From an uncultured Candidatus Saccharibacteria bacterium (lineage in GTDB: Bacteria > Patescibacteriota > Saccharimonadia > Saccharimonadales > Saccharimonadaceae): a stretch of DNA of 64,000 nucleotides. The DNA lies in contig CAMJKD010000005.1 of the NCBI GenBank assembly GCA_946406315.1, forward strand, positions 26,954-90,953. The letters run 5' to 3'. This document shows positions 29,984 through 38,468 of this stretch, in pieces (position 1 is the stretch's first letter; each line of letters begins with the position of its first letter). The translations under genes were made by a program, and so were the position numbers. The notes under the pieces were generated by a model, which saw nothing but the letters and a program-made list of their open reading frames with translations, did no database searches and was not told the DNA's origin.

Positions 29984-31368
29984 TTACTGCAGACAAGAAC
30001 ACCAAAGCCGTAGATTTAGTCCGCGCGGCGCTCGACAAAGCAAAAGAATACGAGGACTATCATTGCTTCATTTCTATGAACGAAGCTCGTGCGCTTGAAC
30101 GTGCACGAGAAATAGACGAAAAGATTGCAAAAGGCGAAAAAGTAGGTCGCTTAGCGGGCGTACCATATGCATTGAAGGATAACTATTTAAGTCCAGAGGG
30201 CGTAACTACAGCGGCCGCACGAATGCTCGATAATTTCCCTTCCCCAATTACCGCAACGGCAGTTGCTAAATTAGAGGCAGAAGGCGCGATTATGATTGGC
30301 CGTACCAATCTAGATGCATACGCACATGGCTCAAGTACAGAGAACTCTTACTTTGGACCAACCCACAATGCGCACGACATGAGTCGTGTTGCAGGCGGTT
30401 CGTCCGGTGGTTCAGCCGTTTCGGTGGCGCTAGATATCGTACCGTTTGCGCTCGGTTCAGATACGGGCGGTTCGATTCGTCAACCAGCAAGCTATAATGG
30501 CGTGTGGGGGATTAAGCCAACCTACGGTGCCGTTAGTCGTTACGGCGTAGTTGCGATGGCCTCTTCAACAGACACGATGGGCTGTTTTGCGAGGAATGCA
30601 GACGATGTCGATTTAATCATGAGTATCATAGCAGGCAAAGATCCAAAGGATTCTACAACCTTAGATGACTTCTGGAATCGCGAACTCGACGACGCAAGAC
30701 CAAAGAAAAAGAAGATTGGTATCATTAAAGACTTTCTGAAAGACGGCGTCGATCCAGAAGTAAGTAAAGCTGTTACTGATTACGCAGACAGAATGAAAAA
30801 GGCTGGCTATGAAGTCGAAGAAGTCAGTATGCCGATTATGAAATACGGTTTGGCAATTTATTACATCGTGCAGCCAGCCGAAGTGGCTTCAAACTTAAGC
30901 CGCTACGATGGCATTCGCTATGGGCATCGCGCCGCAGAGGTGACGGATTTGGATAGTGTTTATAGTAAGACGCGCGATGAAGGTTTTATGCCAGAAAACA
31001 AGCGTCGCATCATGATCGGCAACTTCGTATTAAGTTCTGGCTTCTTTGATGCTTATTATTTGAAAGCACAGAAAGCACGCACTTTGTTAATCAACGCTTA
31101 TAATGAGGCCTTTGAAAAATATGATGCCCTGCTTTGCGCCGTTGCGCCAGCACCAGCGTTCAAGCTCGGTGAAAAAACTGACGACCCATTGCAAATGTAT
31201 ATGGAAGATATGATGAGCGTACTGCCAAGTTTAGCTGGTCTACCAGCAATTTCCGTACCAGCAGCAACATCGAAGAGTGGTTTGCCGATTGGCGTACAGT
31301 TAATTGGTCCACGTAAGAGTGACCAGATTCTACTCAATATTGCTAAGGGAATAGAGGAGGTTGCCTAA
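29980..31368 (+). CDS. gatA: Asp/Glu-tRNA amidotransferase subunit A
   Basis: A 462-residue amidase that releases ammonia from glutamine for transamidation of Glu-tRNA(Gln) or Asp-tRNA(Asn). The Ser-cisSer-Lys triad is visible: YALKDNYLS (Lys), GGSSGGSAVSVA (cis-Ser) and SDTGGSIRQPAS (nucleophile). The length is slightly under the family average of about 485. It is coupled to gatC by ATGA and its stop overlaps the ATG of the next gene by 1 nt. Confidence 0.97.
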   Translation: MITADKNTKAVDLVRAALDKAKEYEDYHCFISMNEARALERAREIDEKIAKGEKVGRLAGVPYALKDNYLSPEGVTTAAARMLDNFPSPITATAVAKLEAEGAIMIGRTNLDAYAHGSSTENSYFGPTHNAHDMSRVAGGSSGGSAVSVALDIVPFALGSDTGGSIRQPASYNGVWGIKPTYGAVSRYGVVAMASSTDTMGCFARNADDVDLIMSIIAGKDPKDSTTLDDFWNRELDDARPKKKKIGIIKDFLKDGVDPEVSKAVTDYADRMKKAGYEVEEVSMPIMKYGLAIYYIVQPAEVASNLSRYDGIRYGHRAAEVTDLDSVYSKTRDEGFMPENKRRIMIGNFVLSSGFFDAYYLKAQKARTLLINAYNEAFEKYDALLCAVAPAPAFKLGEKTDDPLQMYMEDMMSVLPSLAGLPAISVPAATSKSGLPIGVQLIGPRKSDQILLNIAKGIEEVA

Positions 31369-31793
31369 TGGGTGATGGGTCACCTCTAGTCTTCTTGGTC
31401 GCCATCGTTGTGGTTGGAGTTTTAGTTCTACTTGCGATTTCAATGACTAAGAAAAAAAGACATGAATTTGATAGAGAAAATTATCAGATTGATTTGATGC
31501 GAATTGAAAAATCCCTTCAGCAAGGAAATGAAGCTACTTATGCAATGGTGATTATCGAGGGTGATAAACTGCTCGATAAAGCTTTGTGCGAAATGGGCAT
31601 ACAAGGGCGTACGATGGGGGATCGTTTGAAGAGAGTCGGAAAAGAAAAATTCACTCAGCTGAATGCAGTCTGGCATGCACATAAGCTACGCAATCAGATT
31701 GCTCATGAAAGTGATTTTCATCCGGAATATCGCCAAGCAGAACATGCCCTAGCAACCTACCGACAGGCATTAAAAGATTTGGGAGCAATATAG
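31368..31793 (+). CDS. Membrane-anchored HEPN-like protein within the gat operon
   Basis: A 141-residue protein with one N-terminal membrane helix (PLVFLVAIVVVGVLVLLAIS, about residues 6-25), a basic stop-transfer segment (TKKKRHEF) and a helical cytoplasmic domain. The motif LRNQIAHES (about residue 111) fits the Rx4-6H signature of HEPN RNases, preceded by a helix with EGDKLLDKAL. HEPN proteins often cleave RNA, but some are inactive. It is locked between gatA (1-nt overlap) and gatB (adjacent start), so it is co-translated with the tRNA amidotransferase. A role near tRNA is tempting but inferred. Confidence 0.8.
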   Translation: MGDGSPLVFLVAIVVVGVLVLLAISMTKKKRHEFDRENYQIDLMRIEKSLQQGNEATYAMVIIEGDKLLDKALCEMGIQGRTMGDRLKRVGKEKFTQLNAVWHAHKLRNQIAHESDFHPEYRQAEHALATYRQALKDLGAI

Positions 31794-33221
31794 ATGAGCA
31801 AAAGTGATTATAAAATGACAATTGGTATAGAGTGTCATGTACAGCTCAATACTAAAACGAAGTTATTTAGCGCCGTCGATAATGACGCCGTAGACAAAGA
31901 ACCAAACTCCTGCGTGAGCCCAATAGACTACGCCTTACCGGGTATGCTGCCAGTATTAAACAAAGCAGCAGTCGAGAAAGCCATACGTGCTGGTATTGCA
32001 ATGAACTGCAAGATTAATCTTGTCAGCCGTTTCGATCGCAAACATTATTATTATCCTGATTTACCAAAGGGCTATCAGATTTCGCAGATGTATCAGCCGA
32101 TTATTGGAGCCGGCGAGGTACTTTTGCCAGACGGATCGACAGTAAAAATTGAGCATGCCCATTTGGAGGAAGATGCGGGTAAATTAACGCACTATGATAA
32201 CTATTCGCTTGTCGACTTAAATCGCGCCGGCACGCCGCTAATTGAAATTGTATCAATGCCAGACATCCACTCGGCTGCTCAGGCGCGCGCCTATTGCGAA
32301 GAGCTGCATCGATTAATGATGTATGCTGAAGTGACGAATGGCGATTTATATCAAGGTAATATGCGTTTTGATGTGAATATTTCTTGTTCAAAAACTGACA
32401 AGCTTGGCACGCGGGCGGAAATTAAGAATCTCAACTCTTTTCGTAGCGTAGAACACGCAATTGAATATGAATTTGAACGTCAAACTAAACTATTAGACAA
32501 AGGTGAAAAAGTCGTTCAAGAAACACGTGGCTGGAGTGATGCGACTGGCAAAACTACCACTCAACGCAGCAAAGAAGAGGCGCAAGATTACCGTTATATG
32601 CCAGAGCCAGACGTTCCGCCGATCGTATTAGAACAAAGTTATATCGATAAGATTGAAGCTAATATGCCAATGATGCCGGACGAATATCGTTCAAGATTCG
32701 GCGTATTGAATTTAGATAATAGTGAACGCGAAGCTATATTAAACTATCCAATTCTTGCAAAACGCCTGAATGAAGTTTGCGACAAGGGCGGCGTACAACT
32801 TGCACCGCGCGTGGCGCATTGGTTCTCTGGAATACTGCTGGCCGAAGAAAATTTAGACAAAGATTTTGCACTCGCAACAGCCGCTGAATTAACAGAGCTT
32901 TCCGAAATGGTAGAAAAGAAAGAACTTTCGTCAACTGGCGCTAAAGCTGTTTTGATGGAAATGTATGATAAGAAAAATACCCAGAAGACACCGCATCAAC
33001 TCGCAAAAGAAATGAACCTTTTGCAGGAAAATGACGAGGATGCATTAGGGGCGATTATTGATGAAGTTTTAACTGCGCCTGAATGCGCCAAAGCGGCCGA
33101 CGATGTTCGCAGTGGCGAAATGAAGGCAATCGGATTCCTAGTTGGGCAAGTAATGAAGAAATCGAAAGGTAAAGCCAACCCAGCTACCGTGAATGAGTTA
33201 ATTAAAAAGAAGTTATCGTAA
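31794..33221 (+). CDS. gatB: Asp/Glu-tRNA amidotransferase subunit B
   Basis: A 475-residue subunit that binds and phosphorylates misacylated tRNA before amidation. Family blocks are IGIECHVQLNTKTKLFSAVD, KHYYYPDLPKGYQIS and LEEDAGKLTHYD, followed by the C-terminal YqeY-like domain (..EMKAIGFLVGQVMKKSKGKA). The domain set is full length. The gene starts directly after the HEPN-like gene. Together with gatC and gatA it completes the complex, so this organism probably lacks GlnRS or AsnRS. Confidence 0.97.
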   Translation: MSKSDYKMTIGIECHVQLNTKTKLFSAVDNDAVDKEPNSCVSPIDYALPGMLPVLNKAAVEKAIRAGIAMNCKINLVSRFDRKHYYYPDLPKGYQISQMYQPIIGAGEVLLPDGSTVKIEHAHLEEDAGKLTHYDNYSLVDLNRAGTPLIEIVSMPDIHSAAQARAYCEELHRLMMYAEVTNGDLYQGNMRFDVNISCSKTDKLGTRAEIKNLNSFRSVEHAIEYEFERQTKLLDKGEKVVQETRGWSDATGKTTTQRSKEEAQDYRYMPEPDVPPIVLEQSYIDKIEANMPMMPDEYRSRFGVLNLDNSEREAILNYPILAKRLNEVCDKGGVQLAPRVAHWFSGILLAEENLDKDFALATAAELTELSEMVEKKELSSTGAKAVLMEMYDKKNTQKTPHQLAKEMNLLQENDEDALGAIIDEVLTAPECAKAADDVRSGEMKAIGFLVGQVMKKSKGKANPATVNELIKKKLS

Positions 33222-33243
33222 ATTAAAAAGGAGCAACTAAGAT

Positions 33244-34086
33244 ATGCCATACAAAACCCCAACCAAGGCCGTTATTACCGACGCCGGATTTGCAAGCCGC
33301 TTCTTGCCAATCACTAAAACTATTCCTAAAGCCATGATTCCACTCGGTTCAAAGCCGATTATGCAATATGCAGTCGAAGAATGCGTAAAAGGTGGAATTA
33401 AGGATATTATCATCGTAGCTACACATGAAGGTAAACCAATCTATGAAGACTATTTCGGCAACCCATGTGAAAAGATTTATACACAATTAGAATCGCAGGG
33501 CAAATTAGATCGTTTCGAATCGGTACGTGAAGTTCTATCGATTGCAAACATTACAGTTATTGAGCAAGACCCGAGTCTGCCTTATGGTAACGGTTCGCCA
33601 ATCGCTTCCGCAAAGCCATATTTGAACGATGATGAGGCATTTTTGGCGCTATATAGTGACGATTTAATCTTTGGCAAGGGTGACGTGGAAACGTTAGTAG
33701 AAGCCTATAAAAACCATCCAGATGCAAAAGCTATTATTGCTGCACAAGAAATGCCAAAAGAAGTCTGGAATAAGTACGGCATGATTGCGATGAAAGATAA
33801 GAAAAAGCAAACTTTGAGCCACATTGTCGAAAAACCAGCCACTCCTGACCTTTCACCTTCAAATCTTACTTCCTATGGTCGTTACCTACTAACTCCAGAG
33901 GTATTTGCACATTTGGTTCCAAATAATACCGGTCTCGATGATGAGCTCTGGACCGTCGACGCTATCACTAAACTCGCAAAGTCTGGCGACGTACTCGTCG
34001 TTAAAAGTAAAGGAAAATGGCTCACGACGGGCGATCCAAAAAACTATTACCAGGCTTACGAAGAATTTAATAAAATGGAGGCATAA
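33244..34086 (+). CDS. galU: UTP-glucose-1-phosphate uridylyltransferase-like
   Basis: A 280-residue nucleotidyltransferase that would make UDP-glucose from UTP and glucose-1-phosphate for surface glycans. The Rossmann start VITDAGFASRFLPITK and the following PKAMIPLGSKPIMQYAVEE block match GalU, but the nucleotide loop reads GFASR, not the usual GLGTR. Later blocks (EQDPSLPYGNGSPIASAKP, LALYSDDLI, VEKPA, LTTGDPKNYYQAY) are typical. The ATG has AAGGAG about 11 nt upstream. It is probably active, with a changed loop. Confidence 0.88.
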   Translation: MPYKTPTKAVITDAGFASRFLPITKTIPKAMIPLGSKPIMQYAVEECVKGGIKDIIIVATHEGKPIYEDYFGNPCEKIYTQLESQGKLDRFESVREVLSIANITVIEQDPSLPYGNGSPIASAKPYLNDDEAFLALYSDDLIFGKGDVETLVEAYKNHPDAKAIIAAQEMPKEVWNKYGMIAMKDKKKQTLSHIVEKPATPDLSPSNLTSYGRYLLTPEVFAHLVPNNTGLDDELWTVDAITKLAKSGDVLVVKSKGKWLTTGDPKNYYQAYEEFNKMEA

Positions 34087-34089
34087 GCT

Positions 34090-34404
34090 ATGGAAACTCC
34101 TGCTTGGATATTAGTATTTATTCTTTCGGGAACGCTTTTCTTGTTTCTAGTTCTTTTTATCATATTGCTTGTAAAATTGATTGGCGTTACTAAAGAAGCA
34201 AAGAAAATTATGATTCAAGGTCAAGGTATCGCCGAAAAGGCCGACGATATTGCCGGAAATGTCCGTGATATGACGACTGTAGGCGGTTTAGTAAAGTACT
34301 TCGTCGAAAATTATACTGGCGGAGGTGTCAAGAAAAAGAAGGCGGCAAAGAAAGCTAGAGTCGTAAAGGAAGAAAAAGAAGAGGAGGAAAACCAAGATGA
34401 GTGA
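34090..34404 (+). CDS. Small membrane-anchored protein
   Basis: A 104-residue protein with one N-terminal membrane helix (residues 6-32), an amphipathic helix (KKIMIQGQGIAEKADDIAGN) and a highly charged K/E tail. The helix with periodic small residues resembles DUF948-type envelope stress proteins, though I do not claim the family. It has GGAGG before the ATG and overlaps the following YtxH-like gene by 8 bp, so they form a pair. Confidence 0.75.
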   Translation: METPAWILVFILSGTLFLFLVLFIILLVKLIGVTKEAKKIMIQGQGIAEKADDIAGNVRDMTTVGGLVKYFVENYTGGGVKKKKAAKKARVVKEEKEEEENQDE

Positions 34405-34708
34405 CAAAAAAGAGAAAAGCGGTAAGTTCTTTCTAGGTGCAGCGCTTGGCGCAATTGCTGGCGCAGTAGCTGGTATTGTGATGGCGCCAAAAAGTGGCGA
34501 AGAAACCCGCAAAGATATCAAAGAAGCTGGAGACAAAGCCATTAAAGAAGGCAAAGAAGCTGGCAATAAGATCTTTAACAAGTTTAAAGGTGGCTCTGGC
34601 GAAGACGAAAGAGAGACCGTAGAAGATATCGTTGAGGAAAAAGAAGAAAAAGCAAAAACAACCAAAAAGAAAACCGCCAAAAAGACCGCAGAGAAGTCCG
34701 GAGAGTAG
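34397..34708 (+). CDS. YtxH-like protein
   Basis: A 103-residue protein. The glycine/alanine-rich helix FFLGAALGAIAGAVAGIVMA followed directly by PKSGEETRKDI is the hallmark of the YtxH family (general-stress or envelope proteins in Gram-positives). The C-terminal part is a long charged helix and a lysine-rich tail. It is co-translated with the preceding membrane protein and followed by a strong terminator. Confidence 0.85.
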   Translation: MSDKKEKSGKFFLGAALGAIAGAVAGIVMAPKSGEETRKDIKEAGDKAIKEGKEAGNKIFNKFKGGSGEDERETVEDIVEEKEEKAKTTKKKTAKKTAEKSGE

Positions 34709-34715
34709 GGTTAAA

Positions 34716-34745
34716 AATATCTCACCTAGTCGGTGAGATATTTTT
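34716..34745. terminator. Bidirectional terminator
   Basis: AATATCTCACC, TAGTC, GGTGAGATATT, TTTT. It separates convergent ytxH-like and murJ. Confidence 0.9.
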
Positions 34746-36385
34746 TATTGTCGTTTAATGTTCTTAAAGAGTGTATCGTTTATTTTACGAACAACTGGTT
34801 TTACTTCTTCAACTTTCAGTAAAGAACAGATAGCTATATAGAATGCAGCCGTTGCGATAGTAATAACTAGGAACTTAGGAAAAGTTGCTAGGAAAGAGTT
34901 GTCGACCGCACGTAGCGGCAATAGTTTCGTCATAAAGTAAGCCACGATGCCAGTTAAAACAGCTGCGAGAGCTATCTTGCCCATAGCAACCCAAAACTCG
35001 AGATTGAACAGTTTGCGCTCCATATCGCGATTTTGACAAATAGCAAGTACTAGTACTTCAAATAGGGCACTGATCGAAACGGCGTAAGCTAAGCCCTCTG
35101 GGCCAAGATTAAGTACACTAAAGCCAACCGCAATAATCACTTGCACGATAAAAGCTATGATTGAAATCGTAAGTGGCGTACGAGTATTTTGCTTAGCATA
35201 ATAGCCACGCGCTACGATATGATAGAGCGATTGGCAGAAAATCGAAATAACAAAGGCTGCGAGTACGCTAGAGATTTTAGGATCACCGCCATTTTTAATA
35301 AAGTTAACAACGTAACCACGAATGAAGAAAGCGACAATGGCAACTGGCAAAGAAATCCAGATAATTGTGCGATATGCCGAGCGAAGAGTGTTGCGATAAG
35401 TTTCAGTCTGATTACGCCCTGCTTCTTCGCTAAGTTTTGGGAAGAATGCAGTCGAAATTGCGACGCCGATAAGGTTGATTGGCATTGAGTGAAGTGATGA
35501 CGCCTGTTGAAATGCGCGAATTGATTGCTCCCCCATGCGGGAGGCGAGATTGGTGTTCATAATGCTAGTGACGTAATCGATGCCCTGATCGACTGAACGC
35601 AGCGGAAGAACCTTTAAAATAGAGCGGAAACCTTGGTTTTTCCAATGGATTTTAAATTCATATTCAAAACCGAGACCAATTAAACCGATAATGCTGGTCA
35701 ACAACTGGAGAATCGCGCCGAGCACAACGCCGAGTGCGACGCCCATAATACCACCCTCAAAAATTTGGACACCAAAGATATTAATGCCGTTCGTAAAAAC
35801 AAGGATACCGATGATGATGCCGACATTATACAATGCTGGAGCAATTGCATAGAATACAAAGCGCCCGACCGCTTGCTGCATACTAGATAGGACCGTAGCT
35901 ATAGCAAAAAGGAATGGATTAATTGCAATCACGCGCATCATATTAATAGCAAGCGACATGGCCGACTCATTTAGACCTGGTGCAACAATGTAGCGAACGA
36001 GCGGATCGGCAAAAATCATGATAAAAATCGAAGCAATTAAACAGAGGATGGCGAGAAAATTTAAAGTACTACCACTAAGCTCCCAGGCGGACTTTTTATT
36101 CCCCGCCACGAGACGTTGATTAAAAACTGGGATAAAAGTTACGGCGAGTGCCCCTGAAGTTATAATGAAGAATAGAAAATCTGGCACCGTAAAAGCGGCA
36201 GTATACGCATCAAGACCAGCTGGATAAGTATCGTAATACATCGAGTTAAGCCAGCGATCACGGAAGATGCCGAGAAGTGCAGATATTAAAGTTGAACTCG
36301 CAATTACTATAGCAGCAGTTTTTACTGACAGCTTGGTGTTTACAAGTGATACGACTGAACGGAAGTGGTTTTTACGCTCTTTCAT
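34745..36385 (-). CDS. murJ: Lipid II flippase MurJ/MviN
   Basis: A 546-residue polytopic membrane protein of the MOP superfamily that moves lipid II across the membrane for peptidoglycan synthesis. The MviN block is recognisable: ISALLGIFRDRWL at the first helix, FTVPDFLFFI, SGALAVTFIPVFN and LRSVDQGIDYVTSIM. About 14 hydrophobic segments can be counted. AAAGGG lies before the ATG. It follows ftsH by 14 bp on the same strand, so they are probably one transcript. Confidence 0.95.
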   Translation of the reverse strand: MKERKNHFRSVVSLVNTKLSVKTAAIVIASSTLISALLGIFRDRWLNSMYYDTYPAGLDAYTAAFTVPDFLFFIITSGALAVTFIPVFNQRLVAGNKKSAWELSGSTLNFLAILCLIASIFIMIFADPLVRYIVAPGLNESAMSLAINMMRVIAINPFLFAIATVLSSMQQAVGRFVFYAIAPALYNVGIIIGILVFTNGINIFGVQIFEGGIMGVALGVVLGAILQLLTSIIGLIGLGFEYEFKIHWKNQGFRSILKVLPLRSVDQGIDYVTSIMNTNLASRMGEQSIRAFQQASSLHSMPINLIGVAISTAFFPKLSEEAGRNQTETYRNTLRSAYRTIIWISLPVAIVAFFIRGYVVNFIKNGGDPKISSVLAAFVISIFCQSLYHIVARGYYAKQNTRTPLTISIIAFIVQVIIAVGFSVLNLGPEGLAYAVSISALFEVLVLAICQNRDMERKLFNLEFWVAMGKIALAAVLTGIVAYFMTKLLPLRAVDNSFLATFPKFLVITIATAAFYIAICSLLKVEEVKPVVRKINDTLFKNIKRQ

Positions 36386-36399
36386 ATGCCCTTTTTAAA

Positions 36400-38298
36400 T
36401 CAGTTATGTAATTTTGCGTTTTCTGGTAAGATTGTGCCTTCGAGAATTTTGGAAACTTCGTCTTCTTCAAGTGTCTCTTTTTCGAGTAGTGCAGCTGCAA
36501 GTTTGTCGAGATATTTTCTGTTAGCCTTCAAAACAATTTCAGCTCGCTGCCCTGCCTCTTTATTGAGTGCTTCAATTTCCGCATCGATTAATTCTGAAGT
36601 CTTTTCAGAGTAAATCTTTGCGCGATCGCCAAAGAAGTTAACTTCGTCGGTATTGAAGACTTGGTCGCGAAGCTTAACACCCATGCCTTCTTGTGAAACC
36701 ATTTCGCGGGCTAGCTCGGCGACGTGTTGGAGGTCGGAACTTGCACCAGTAGTAATACCATCTTTGCCAAGAATCATACGTTCCGCAACGCGACCACCCA
36801 TTGCGCGAGCAAGTACATCTTTGAGCTCAAAGACATTTTTATAGCTACGGTCTTCTGGTGGGAGGAACCACGTAACACCGCCAGTGTGACCACGCGGAAT
36901 AATCGTCACTTTGTGAACTGGATCAGAATCTGGCAGGACGTGCCCAACAATTGCGTGCCCTGCTTCATGATAGGCCGTAATACGACGCTCTTGGTCATTC
37001 ATAACTTTCGACTTGCGCTCGGGTCCAATAGCGACGCGTTCGAAAGCTTCAGTAATATCGGCATTAGTAATTTCTTTATGGTCAAGGCGTGCGGCTGTAA
37101 TGGCGGCTTCGTTGGCAATATTTGCAAGATCAGCGCCAGAACTGCCTGCAGTTTTAGCAGCAAGCGCATCAATCTTAACATCTTCGGCGACTGGCTTGTT
37201 TTTAAAATGAACTTTAAGAATTTCGACACGATCTTTACGTTCTGGCAAAGTTACGTTAACATGGCGGTCGAAGCGACCTGGGCGCAAAAGTGCTTTGTCG
37301 AGCATATCGACGCGGTTAGTGGCGGCCATAACAATAACACCGGTATCATTATCGAAACCGTCCATTTCGACGAGAATCTGGTTCAGGGTCTGTTCATCTT
37401 CGCGTCCAGCACCACCACGTGCGTCGCGCTTATGTGCAACTGCGTCAATTTCGTCTATAAAGATAATACTTGGTGCATTTTTCTTGGCTTTGCCAAAGAG
37501 ATCGCGTACGCGAGATGCGCCAACGCCAACAAACATTTCGGCAAATTCAGAACCAGAAATGGAGAAGAAAGGTACGCCGGCTTCACCCGCTACGGCACGC
37601 GCCATGAGGGTTTTACCAGTACCGGGCTCGCCCGCAAGTAAGACGCCGCGCGGAATCTTAGCGCCTAATCGTTCATATTTCTTTGGGTTCTTAAGAAAAT
37701 CGACAATCTCGGAAAGATCTTGTTTGGCTGCTTCGTTGCCAGCGACGTCGCTAAAAGTAACTTTCTTTTTCTCGTTACCGTATAGACGAGCTTTTGCTTT
37801 ACCGAAGCCCATAGACTGATTGTTCATGTTTTGCGCTTGGCGCATCATGTAAAGCAAGAAACCTACTATAACTATGATCGGCAAAACAATTAATGCAATG
37901 TCGAGGATGATGCCCATTGTATCAATATTTTCTTTAATCTCGATTGAAACTTTGCCTTCTTCAATAACTTCAGAAAAGCCCTGCTCTTGCAGTGTTCCTG
38001 AGCCGTCTTTGCGAGAGGTGATATTTTTAGGAAGTCCAGAATCATCTCTTGAAGTTACCTTAAGCTCATTACCGGTAACCTCAATTTTTTCTAGTTTTTC
38101 TTCTTTAGCGTAGGTTAGAACTTCCGTCAAAGAACGTTCTTCGGATTTTACTCCAGCATTTGGATTGAGACTGAGCACTATCGCCATGCCAAGAATGATG
38201 ACAATCATCCAAAACATAAGAAGACGGATAGTATTGAGGAATTTATTAGGCTTTTTCTGCGGGTGTTTTCCCTGAACGCTTTTTTTATATTCTGACAT
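36400..38298 (-). CDS. ftsH: ATP-dependent zinc metalloprotease FtsH
   Basis: A 632-residue membrane protease. Two membrane helices (about 25-45 and 130-152) frame a periplasm-like extracellular domain. The AAA domain has Walker [12 protein letters not shown], Walker [11 protein letters not shown] and the SRH arginines (LLRPGRFDR). The zinc site is HEAGH near residue 437. It degrades membrane and unstable regulatory proteins. AGGAG 6 nt before the ATG supports the start. Confidence 0.97.
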   Translation of the reverse strand: MSEYKKSVQGKHPQKKPNKFLNTIRLLMFWMIVIILGMAIVLSLNPNAGVKSEERSLTEVLTYAKEEKLEKIEVTGNELKVTSRDDSGLPKNITSRKDGSGTLQEQGFSEVIEEGKVSIEIKENIDTMGIILDIALIVLPIIVIVGFLLYMMRQAQNMNNQSMGFGKAKARLYGNEKKKVTFSDVAGNEAAKQDLSEIVDFLKNPKKYERLGAKIPRGVLLAGEPGTGKTLMARAVAGEAGVPFFSISGSEFAEMFVGVGASRVRDLFGKAKKNAPSIIFIDEIDAVAHKRDARGGAGREDEQTLNQILVEMDGFDNDTGVIVMAATNRVDMLDKALLRPGRFDRHVNVTLPERKDRVEILKVHFKNKPVAEDVKIDALAAKTAGSSGADLANIANEAAITAARLDHKEITNADITEAFERVAIGPERKSKVMNDQERRITAYHEAGHAIVGHVLPDSDPVHKVTIIPRGHTGGVTWFLPPEDRSYKNVFELKDVLARAMGGRVAERMILGKDGITTGASSDLQHVAELAREMVSQEGMGVKLRDQVFNTDEVNFFGDRAKIYSEKTSELIDAEIEALNKEAGQRAEIVLKANRKYLDKLAAALLEKETLEEDEVSKILEGTILPENAKLHN

Positions 38299-38468
38299 TA
38301 AAACTCCTAAAATTAACGTGCGACCACGTACGCACTTATCATCTATTAATTATATCAAAAAATAGATTATTGACTACCATATTCACGATGCATACTATCA
38401 ACCTCTCGACCATGTTGCGCGCATTCCTCAAAGTAGAATAAAAGTGTTTGAGGTGAAGAATCGATTAT

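Noticed and set aside
36724..37641. Plus-strand ORF of 305 codons
   Set aside because: Antisense shadow of ftsH, whose motifs are all intact on the other strand.
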